Positions 6,045-11,662 of a stretch of 11,662 bases of DNA are shown here, piece by piece. This DNA comes from Porticoccaceae bacterium. GTDB lineage: Bacteria > Pseudomonadota > Gammaproteobacteria > Pseudomonadales > Porticoccaceae. The notes below the pieces were generated by a model. That model saw only the letters and a list, made by a program, of their open reading frames with translations, did no database searches and was not told where the DNA came from. Where the stretch lies: the NCBI GenBank assembly GCA_003491845.1, contig DNBN01000163.1:1-11662 (forward strand), written 5' to 3'. The position numbers and the translations under genes are program-made. Every line of letters begins with the position of its first letter. Positions within the stretch are counted from its first letter, which is position 1.

Positions 6045-8681
6045 TTAGAAATTGTAGGTCATACGCACACCCAAAGTTCTCGGGGTAGCGTAGGAGATAC
6101 GCTCTCTATCATTGATATAATTACGAGAAAGTTCTGCTCGCTTATCCGTGAGATTATCAATAAACAACTCAGCACCCCAGGTGTCTGTTGTTACACCTGC
6201 AGTAAGTCCCACCATAGTCCAGCCTTGGATACGGTCTCTATTGATCCGAATAATATCACTATATGACTCACCAGAATGAGCCAGGTGCGGCATAATATGC
6301 CCAGTCATACCCGAGCCTGCCTGCCATTCGTATCGAGCTTGAATGTTACCTTGTAACTCAGGGGCAAAGGCTAAGGAGTCGCCAGCAACAACGTCAGTAG
6401 ATGTTGTTAATGTCTTTGTGATTTCAGAGTCCAAAATAGATACGCCAGCGCTAATAGTTAAACCATCAATGCTTTTTGGTGCCCAAATCATATCAGCTTC
6501 AATACCTTTAACTTCGGCGTCCGCAGCGTTGTCAGAGAAGAACAAGTTTGCAATGCTTGGATCAAAAATAGTGGTCTGCAACCCGTCAATCTGCGCTAAG
6601 AAGATACTACCATTAAAACGCATATGACCATCCATCAGATCACTTTTCCAACCAAATTCAAGATTGGTCATATCATCTGTCCCAAACTCAAAGGGAACGG
6701 TATAAGTACCAGAAGTATCAACATAACCACCGGGGCGGTTTAAGAAACCTGCACGGAATCCTTCTGACATTGTGGCATAAAGCAGAACATCTTCAGATGG
6801 CGTGTAAGACGCCGTGAACTTGAAAATAGTACCGTCAGCTGTAGCCTTATCAGGAACATCAGCAATGCTTGTTGGCGTAGAGGCTCCTCGGAATGTCACT
6901 TCTGTCTGGCCTTGATAAACACCATCACCATCATACAAATCCGCAATGTTGGTACCAAATACTTGGGCATCAGGACAGGTGGCTGCATCAACAGCTGCAC
7001 CACAGAAGTTATAGAAAGAGCCGTTGGCGCTACCGTCAAAATCAATTTCGATGTCGTAATAGCGAGCACCTAATGTCAAAGACAGCTCATCGCTAACGTC
7101 ATAGCTCAACTCGCCAAAGACACCCATTTGCTCATCAGTACGTTGAATATCATTTCTGAAGATTTCACCGGGACCAAAAGGTTCGTTTGAAGACAAAAAG
7201 CCATCGCCATATGAGTAGTTGTGCGAAGAAAAACCTGGCCCATTGGCAGCAGTCCAGCCCTGCGCCAAAATACTGCCTGGATAAGTAAAGCTTACTCGCT
7301 CTTCCAGCGTAGTATCGCTAAAGAAGGCTCCACCAGTAAGACGCATGCTCTTATCTTGATCTGTTGTGAACCGGACTTCATGAGTAGTTACTTCAGTTTC
7401 AGAATGACTTGGCGCAGACATATCAGGCGCATAACAAGTTCCTGTGGGACCCTCATTATTCGCGGCACCTGGATATGTCACTGATCCATCACAGATGTAG
7501 TAAGGAAGATACTGGCCAACGAACATATAATCGGAGTAACCGATGTTTTGATCTGCGGTTCTTTCAGTAAAGGCGCCAGTATATACAACATCCAAACCAG
7601 CTATTCGTCCTGTTAAAGTCCAATTAGTGTTATCAAACTCGTCTTCCAAGCTATCATCTACATAACTTTGGATTTGAAGATCACCCAAGTCAGGATCAGC
7701 AAAAAATACGCCGTCTGAGTCTAATTCTTGAGTCGTATGAGATAGCAGTAAATCCCAATCATCACCCAAATTTATCAATGCACTTAAGCGAGCACCAGTA
7801 TATTTGCTTTTGTTAAAATCTTCTTCCACAAGATCTGAGTTATCTGCAGCAATGAAGGTTACATTAGGCAAGTCAACGTAGCCATCTCCGTCGGTGTCGG
7901 CATAATCGCCACCACCTTGGAAACCTGTACGAGTTGTAACTGGTACCCCGTTAGAGCGCACAAAACCGTTTACTCGAAAGCGAGCACTTTCCTCAAGCGT
8001 TCGAGAACCTTGGACGTTATCAATGTAGCCACCTTTGCTATCGCTATAAACGACGCCTCGAAGAGTGATATTGTCGCTTACAGGAACGTTATACATGGCT
8101 TCAAAATTATTATTTGTACCACCTTCGTTAATCGTTCCGAAACCCATCTTAAGCTTGCCGTAGGTTCCTGTTGGATCAGGCTTATTGGTAATCAAACGTA
8201 CCGTACCTGCCTGAGAACTAGCACCAAATAGTGTACCCTGTGGGCCAGCTAATACCTCAACGCGATTCAAATCAGCAGCATAGACATCCAAGTTACGACC
8301 GGGCTGAGCCAAAGGCTGCTCGTCTAAATAGAAGGCTACGTTGGGCGCAAGACCAGCCACGCCTGCAATAGAAATTGCTGGTGTCGTTGAAGCAACGCCA
8401 CGAATATAAATAGTATTTTGACCAGGACCACTACCACCAGCAGTTACCCCTGGCAACTGAATGAGATAATCTTCAAAATTAGATACGCCCATTTGATCAA
8501 GTTTTTCTGAGGTTATTGCAGAGACCGAAACCGCAATATCCTGGGTACTTGCCGATGTTTTTGTAGCCGTTACTATGACTTCTTCGATTGCTTGAGATGC
8601 AGCGAAGCTAGCACCACTCGCAGCGAACCCTGCCGCAATAACCGAGGCAACTGCGCGGTTTACTTTTGTTTTGTGAAACAT
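6045..8681 (-). CDS. TonB-dependent outer-membrane receptor
   Basis: An 878-residue protein with a Sec signal peptide (positive KTKVNR, hydrophobic VASVIAAGFAASGASFA, probable cleavage near residue 27-28). It has a TonB box around IEEVIVTATK (32-41), a plug domain at about 45-165 (QLPGV, IYIRG, NRVEVLAGPQGTLFGAS), and a long beta-barrel ending in RMTYNF with the terminal Phe typical of outer-membrane proteins. It should import a ligand across the outer membrane using TonB energy; the ligand cannot be named from the sequence. Cys397/Cys416 and Cys560/Cys569 may form loop disulfides, and DTDGDGYVD at 262-270 looks like a Ca-binding loop. AAGGGGAG 6 bases before the ATG is a strong ribosome binding site. 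It is followed by a strong terminator, then by the sulfotransferase and reductase genes on the same strand, which suggests a shared function with partial uncoupling of expression. Confidence 0.95.
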   Translation of the reverse strand: MFHKTKVNRAVASVIAAGFAASGASFAASQAIEEVIVTATKTSASTQDIAVSVSAITSEKLDQMGVSNFEDYLIQLPGVTAGGSGPGQNTIYIRGVASTTPAISIAGVAGLAPNVAFYLDEQPLAQPGRNLDVYAADLNRVEVLAGPQGTLFGASSQAGTVRLITNKPDPTGTYGKLKMGFGTINEGGTNNNFEAMYNVPVSDNITLRGVVYSDSKGGYIDNVQGSRTLEESARFRVNGFVRSNGVPVTTRTGFQGGGDYADTDGDGYVDLPNVTFIAADNSDLVEEDFNKSKYTGARLSALINLGDDWDLLLSHTTQELDSDGVFFADPDLGDLQIQSYVDDSLEDEFDNTNWTLTGRIAGLDVVYTGAFTERTADQNIGYSDYMFVGQYLPYYICDGSVTYPGAANNEGPTGTCYAPDMSAPSHSETEVTTHEVRFTTDQDKSMRLTGGAFFSDTTLEERVSFTYPGSILAQGWTAANGPGFSSHNYSYGDGFLSSNEPFGPGEIFRNDIQRTDEQMGVFGELSYDVSDELSLTLGARYYDIEIDFDGSANGSFYNFCGAAVDAATCPDAQVFGTNIADLYDGDGVYQGQTEVTFRGASTPTSIADVPDKATADGTIFKFTASYTPSEDVLLYATMSEGFRAGFLNRPGGYVDTSGTYTVPFEFGTDDMTNLEFGWKSDLMDGHMRFNGSIFLAQIDGLQTTIFDPSIANLFFSDNAADAEVKGIEADMIWAPKSIDGLTISAGVSILDSEITKTLTTSTDVVAGDSLAFAPELQGNIQARYEWQAGSGMTGHIMPHLAHSGESYSDIIRINRDRIQGWTMVGLTAGVTTDTWGAELFIDNLTDKRAELSRNYINDRERISYATPRTLGVRMTYNF

Positions 8682-8701
8682 ACGTTTCTCCCCTTAAAAG
8701 A

Positions 8702-8729
8702 ATGATAAGTCGAGTATCATGAATGTCAA
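8702..8729 (-). promoter_or_regulatory. Candidate promoter with overlapping inverted repeat, TonB receptor gene
   Basis: On the minus strand TTGACA (8724-8729) and TATCAT (8702-8707) form a sigma-70-like pair with a 16-base spacer. Transcription would begin about at the ribosome binding site (8688-8695), giving an unusually short leader. The -10 is also one arm of a perfect inverted repeat, ATGATA-N7-TATCAT (8702-8720). A similar GTCGATATCAT recurs at 8742-8752, 33 bases from GTCGAGTATCAT (8709-8720). The repeats could be binding sites for a repressor or activator. The rest of the 236-base gap (8682-8917) holds no gene that I can see. Confidence 0.4.
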
Positions 8730-8917
8730 ATATTCAAATGAGTCGATATCATAGCATAGAAATAGTTGTTTTTTTTAGCTTATGCATGCTAATCCTGTCT
8801 CACTTGACGTCTTCGTACAAATTAATAAGGCAAATATATCCATTATTTTTTCTTATTAATGACAACAAGAAATTGGGCAGAGACCTAAAAAGCCTTGATT
8901 AAGCAGGGAGCTAGTCT

Positions 8918-9757
8918 TTAAGTCTGCAATATCAGGGTGATACTTTTATTTGTAATACGAATTTTTTTACTCTTATAAAGGTTGCCTAATGCTTGTTTAT
9001 ATTTCTTTTTTGACACATTGAAAAGCCGATAAATATCATCAGGGCTGCTTTTATCGGTTAAATCAGACGAGCCGCCCTGCTCGATTAGAAACTGTATGAT
9101 TTGTTCGGACAAATAGTGGTCTCCCTGCAGTGTCGCCTGTGAGATCAGAAGATCAACCTTGCCATCGTTTCTAATGGTTTTGACAAAACCTGGAAGCCGC
9201 TCACCAATTTTAAGCGGACGAAAAGCGTCTCCACGAAAAATAAGACCTAAATATCTGTTGTCAATAATGGCTTTGTAGCCCAACTCTGTGCGACTGGCAA
9301 TTTGCAAACTAACTTGCTGCTGAGGTTTCAACCAAACGGGATGTTCATCCAAGTGATGACTTAATTTGGTTGAAGCAGCAATACGATCAGATTGCTCATC
9401 ATGAAAAACATAGACTACATAGGAAAAACCTACTTCCATGGGTTTTTGTTGTTCGTTGTAGGGAACCAGTAAATCTTTAGACAAACCCCAATCCATAAAA
9501 GCCCCAGCATTATTAATATCGACCACGCGGAGCATTTCACAGCAGCCTACCTCAACCTTTGGCTTTTCAGTAGTCGCTATAAGTAGATCATCAGAGTCAA
9601 AATACAAAAATACATCGATCCAATCACCTATTTCAGAGTTAACTGGCACATAGCGTTTTGGCAATAAAATAGAGTCAAAATCATCCCCATCCAGGTAGAC
9701 ACCAAAATCTACCTGCTTAATGACTTGTAAACTATTGAAAGTTCCGATTGTAACCAT
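8918..9757 (-). CDS. cvfB: CvfB/YitL-family S1-domain RNA-binding protein
   Basis: A 279-residue protein from the preferred start. It begins MVTIGTFNSLQVIKQVDFGV, a typical first S1-like fold of the CvfB family. A second S1-like region (about 70-135, with AGAFMDWGLSKDLLVPY) and a third (about 147-208, with GDAFRPLKIGERLPGFVKT and GKVDLLIS) follow. A C-terminal winged-helix segment of about 225-279 includes LFNVSKKKYKQALGNL. CvfB in Staphylococcus affects virulence-gene expression through RNA binding; proteobacterial roles are poorly defined. The open frame extends to an ATG at 9797-9799, adding 14 residues (MNLITTVPSLLVFS). I reject that start because family members begin at MVTIG-like sequence, but neither ATG has a good ribosome binding site. 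It lies upstream of the TonB receptor on the same strand, probably as an independent housekeeping-type gene. Confidence 0.87.
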   Translation of the reverse strand: MVTIGTFNSLQVIKQVDFGVYLDGDDFDSILLPKRYVPVNSEIGDWIDVFLYFDSDDLLIATTEKPKVEVGCCEMLRVVDINNAGAFMDWGLSKDLLVPYNEQQKPMEVGFSYVVYVFHDEQSDRIAASTKLSHHLDEHPVWLKPQQQVSLQIASRTELGYKAIIDNRYLGLIFRGDAFRPLKIGERLPGFVKTIRNDGKVDLLISQATLQGDHYLSEQIIQFLIEQGGSSDLTDKSSPDDIYRLFNVSKKKYKQALGNLYKSKKIRITNKSITLILQT

Positions 9758-9838
9758 AGAAAAAACCAGTAGTGAAGGCACAGTTGTGATTAAGTTCATG
9801 ACTATACAGCAGTGAACAATTAATCATCAAAGAATCCT

Positions 9839-9872
9839 TCAACATTGCCTACATTAATCGGTTATGATACCG
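9839..9872 (+). promoter_or_regulatory. Weak candidate promoter for the MFS transporter gene
   Basis: TATGAT at 9863-9868 resembles a -10 box, with a weak -35 (TCAACA, 9839-9844) 18 bases upstream. The -10 is flanked exactly by CGGT (9859-9862) and ACCG (9869-9872), a 4-bp inverted repeat that could be a small operator. The site lies in the 168-base gap between the divergent CvfB-family and MFS genes, leaving a leader of about 50 bases. Confidence 0.3.
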
Positions 9873-9925
9873 ACGGAAATAGTTGATGTATAAGCTCCTT
9901 ATTCAACTGAAACTGGAGTAAAAGT

Positions 9926-11107
9926 ATGGGCATCATCTTTTCAAGAGTATTTAAAAATGCTTGGATACTTAGCCTCAGCAATGCAATAGCAGGGTCCACA
10001 CTACCATTAATGCATTTGGCAGGCACACTCGCAGGAAGTAGTTTAGCCCCCTCTCCTGACTGGGCGACAGCGCCTATCGCCTTGATGATCTTAGGAACGG
10101 CCTGTAGCGTAATTTTCGTATCAAAAATCATGCAACGATATGGTCGCAAGAAAGGCATCTATAGTTTTTTGTTCTTGGGCGTCATGGTTTGTTTTCTCGC
10201 CATAATGGCACTGCAGCTGCAAAACTTTAGTTTATTTTGTCTGGCCTCTTTCGCCCTTGGCGCTTTTAATGCAACGTTACTGCAAGGACGATTTGCCGCC
10301 ATGGAATCAGTAGATCTTGAGTACAGAGCAACAGCGGCATCAATGTTCATGGGTAGCGGTATTATCGCAGCCTTCGTAGGCCCAGAAATTGCCATTATAG
10401 GCAAAGACCTTTTTAGTGCGGCATATCAGGGGTCATTCTTACTAGCCATTTTTTGCATTTTACTCTCAGCCCTACTCCTTGTTCTTTACACACCACCAAC
10501 GATGCTCAAAGCTGAATCGGGTAACCCACATGTCTCAGTTAAAACATTACTTACCAACCCAACGTTTTGCCTTGCTCTTGCCAGTGGGTCTATCGCCTAT
10601 ATCGTAATGTCATTTATAATGACCGGCACCCCGATTAGTATGCACGAAATCTATCATCACTCTCTGTTAGATACAAAATGGGTAATTCAAAGCCATATAG
10701 CCGCAATGTTTTTACCATCTTTTATGACACCGATCATACTTCGTTTCAGTGGATTGAGGGGCATGATGCTAATGGGTCTAGCTTGTTATTGTATGGCGAT
10801 TCACATTGGTTACAGTAACACTAGCGCCGATGCATTTTGGTCTCAACTGGTGTTACTGGGAATAGGTTGGAATTTTCTCTTTATTGCGGGAACTACATTG
10901 CTGCCATCTACTCACACAGAAAATCAACGGTTTAAAGCGCAAAGTGTGAATGACTTTACGGTGTTTTCATTTCAAGCCATTGCCGCCCTGTCAGCGGGAT
11001 GGGCGCTCAACCTTATCGGTTGGCAGTCTATGGTTCTACTCTGCAGCATCCCTATTCTAATTATGCTAGGAACATTACTGTGGGAACGTTTAAAAACGTA
11101 TCATTGA
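9926..11107 (+). CDS. Major facilitator superfamily transporter, substrate unknown
   Basis: A 393-residue inner-membrane protein with about twelve hydrophobic segments (roughly at 12-31, 48-66, 79-97, 101-121, 139-158, 168-188, 213-233, 252-272, 278-296, 304-324, 344-364 and 367-386), which is full length for the superfamily. The loop between the second and third segments holds KIMQRYGRKKG (67-77), a version of the MFS signature with the usual Asp missing. The central loop is at about 190-210. The tenth and eleventh segments surround GWNFLFIAGTTLLPSTH and QRFKAQSVNDFTVFSFQ, conserved in a bacterial MFS branch that I cannot tie to a substrate. GGAG 7 bases before the ATG supports the start. 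It is divergent from the CvfB-family gene and convergent with the decayed queD-like gene, so it appears to be transcribed alone. Import and export are both possible. Confidence 0.9.
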   Translation: MGIIFSRVFKNAWILSLSNAIAGSTLPLMHLAGTLAGSSLAPSPDWATAPIALMILGTACSVIFVSKIMQRYGRKKGIYSFLFLGVMVCFLAIMALQLQNFSLFCLASFALGAFNATLLQGRFAAMESVDLEYRATAASMFMGSGIIAAFVGPEIAIIGKDLFSAAYQGSFLLAIFCILLSALLLVLYTPPTMLKAESGNPHVSVKTLLTNPTFCLALASGSIAYIVMSFIMTGTPISMHEIYHHSLLDTKWVIQSHIAAMFLPSFMTPIILRFSGLRGMMLMGLACYCMAIHIGYSNTSADAFWSQLVLLGIGWNFLFIAGTTLLPSTHTENQRFKAQSVNDFTVFSFQAIAALSAGWALNLIGWQSMVLLCSIPILIMLGTLLWERLKTYH

Positions 11108-11117
11108 GATTTAAAAA

Positions 11118-11434
11118 TTAATCTGCAACATATACACGATAGCTGCCACACTTTTCTGTAATCTCAATGCAACCTAGCGAAGGTAAAGCTATATTTAAAT
11201 GCTGCCAAATCCATGACGCAGCGGTGTCATTGATAGCGTTTTTTAAGACTATTCACATTATTTTAGTAACTTTGTACCTTCAAAGTACATGAATCAATCA
11301 ACGTCTCTGGCAAGGGGTTCTTTGCTTGGATTGCAATCTGAAAATAATGGCCATGCATCTTGAATATTTATCCCGTCCGACACGTTTGGAGACCAATGAG
11401 CAGTTTCAATACTAAATTCTTAATAGATTTACAT
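11118..11434 (-). pseudogene. queD: Decayed queD-like gene (6-carboxytetrahydropterin synthase / PTPS family)
   Basis: No intact gene fills this stretch, but three minus-strand pieces in three frames read as one QueD/PTPS-family protein. From ATG at 11434, codons 2 and 5 are TAA where a close relative would plausibly have AAA (Lys); the frame then reads EFSIETAHWSPNVSDG to about 11372, containing the first zinc-ligand His. A second frame reads KMHGHYFQIAIQAKNPLPET and ends in TAA at 11263-11265; it carries the HGH zinc motif. The third, from about 11249, reads NDTAASWIWQHLNIALPSLG and IEITEKCGSYRVYVAD to TAA at 11118-11120, matching the C-terminal WIW, LP-x-L and E-x-C pattern of QueD. At least two frameshifts and three premature stops make a product impossible by ordinary translation. 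An intact copy makes a queuosine or pterin precursor in about 120 residues, so some internal sequence also seems lost. Confidence 0.78.
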
Positions 11435-11514
11435 TTTATTGCCAATACATTAAGCAAAACAGGTCTAACATACCAGAACGATAACAAAGATATGGACATA
11501 GGCTCAGAAAAAGT

Positions 11515-11550
11515 TTGACAGTCATCTAGAGTTCGGTAGAATGCGCCCTT
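11515..11550 (+). promoter_or_regulatory. Promoter of the tRNA-Val/tRNA-Asp unit
   Basis: A perfect TTGACA (11515-11520) is followed after 16 bases by TAGAAT (11537-11542). Transcription would start near 11549, about 10 bases before the tRNA. The GC-rich GCGCCC directly after the -10 is the discriminator type associated with stringent (ppGpp) control of stable-RNA promoters. Confidence 0.85.
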
Positions 11551-11558
11551 CTCTACGA

Positions 11559-11634
11559 GGGTGGTTAGCTCAGCTGGTAGAGCATCGCCCTTACAAGGCG
11601 AGGGTCACAGGTTCAATCCCTGTACCACCCACCA
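11559..11634 (+). tRNA. tRNA-Val (anticodon UAC)
   Basis: A complete 76-base cloverleaf. The acceptor stem GGGTGGT pairs with ACCACCC, followed by A and an encoded CCA at 11632-11634. The D-arm GCTC/GAGC is intact. The anticodon stem TCGCC/GGCGA encloses the loop CTTACAA with anticodon TAC. The T-arm ACAGG/CCTGT encloses TTCAATC. It closely resembles gammaproteobacterial tRNA-Val(UAC) and has its own promoter. Confidence 0.97.
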
Positions 11635-11650
11635 TAGAGTATGCTTTCAC

Positions 11651-11662
11651 GGACCGGTAGTT
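11651..11662 (+). tRNA. Probable 5' end of tRNA-Asp, cut by the window edge
   Basis: The final 12 bases, GGACCGGTAGTT, look like the acceptor strand and first D-arm bases of gammaproteobacterial tRNA-Asp(GUC). They start 17 bases after tRNA-Val, which is a spacing usual for a shared transcript. Val-Asp tandem pairs are common in this class. Only 12 bases are visible, so the call rests on resemblance and context. Confidence 0.6.

Noticed and set aside
6893..7096. Plus-strand frame containing a five-histidine run (DKHHHHHT)
   Set aside because: It is antisense to the TonB receptor gene. The His run is the complement of codons for GDGDGV in that gene, not a metal-binding peptide.
8880..8917. 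Possible terminator after the CvfB-family gene (AGC..CCT...AGG.CTTTTT on the minus strand)
   Set aside because: The stem is short and interrupted by unpaired bases. A T-run is present but the hairpin is too weak to call.
9758..9799. 14-residue hydrophobic N-terminal extension of the CvfB-family protein, which might be a signal or membrane segment
   Set aside because: There is no ribosome binding site or positive charge before the hydrophobic run, and the family normally starts at the MVTIG-like position, so it is probably untranslated upstream sequence.
9862..10404. Minus-strand open frames opposite the MFS gene (98 and 81 codons)
   Set aside because: They are shadows of a clear 393-residue membrane transporter with its own ribosome binding site.
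11084..11099. Short inverted repeat at the end of the MFS gene (ACGTTT-AA-AAACGT)
   Set aside because: It is AT-rich, has a two-base loop, has no T-tract and lies inside the coding sequence, so it is unlikely to be a terminator.
11118..11434. Programmed frameshifting or stop-codon recoding as an explanation for the broken queD-like gene
   Set aside because: Two early TAA codons, a third stop and two frame changes in about 100 codons, with apparent internal sequence loss, fit decay much better than recoding.

Overview
The window looks like chromosomal DNA from a Gram-negative, probably marine, gammaproteobacterium. This is inferred from a large TonB-dependent outer-membrane receptor, a TPR-sulfotransferase of the kind common in oligotrophic marine gammaproteobacteria and sphingomonads, a tRNA-Val(UAC) followed by what looks like the start of tRNA-Asp, a moderate GC content (low forties by eye) and AT-rich spacers. 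I see no transposase, integrase, CRISPR array or phage gene.

Layout. Positions 1-310 (minus) hold the N-terminal third of an M19 dipeptidase-like protein that runs off the window. It is 11 bases downstream of, and probably translationally coupled to, an aldehyde dehydrogenase resembling alpha-ketoglutarate semialdehyde dehydrogenases (322-1767, minus). A LysR regulator (about 1946-2878, plus) is divergent from the aldehyde dehydrogenase, and the AT-rich gap contains operator-like inverted repeats. Convergent with LysR is a three-gene minus-strand series in the order TonB receptor (6045-8681), TPR-sulfotransferase (3947-5965) and a pyrroline/piperideine-2-carboxylate-reductase-like Ldh-family oxidoreductase (2897-3913). 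A strong intrinsic terminator separates the receptor from the sulfotransferase, and its U-tract touches the sulfotransferase ribosome binding site. Next come a CvfB-family S1-domain protein (8918-9757, minus) and a divergent MFS transporter (9926-11107, plus).

The stretch from 11108 to 11558 has no intact gene, but it holds a decayed queD-like (6-carboxytetrahydropterin synthase / PTPS family) gene on the minus strand. The pieces lie in three frames, and stop codons sit at codons 2 and 5. A good promoter then leads into tRNA-Val(UAC), and the last 12 bases look like the start of tRNA-Asp.

How the genes may work together (inference): the reductase and the semialdehyde dehydrogenase are activities met in proline, hydroxyproline and cyclic imino-acid catabolism. 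Together with the M19-like protein, the LysR regulator and the TonB receptor they suggest uptake and breakdown of an imino-acid or peptide-like nutrient. The sulfotransferase does not fit that pathway directly and is the most puzzling member. The M19-like protein lacks the metal ligands that should be visible in the part present, so it may not be an ordinary zinc dipeptidase.
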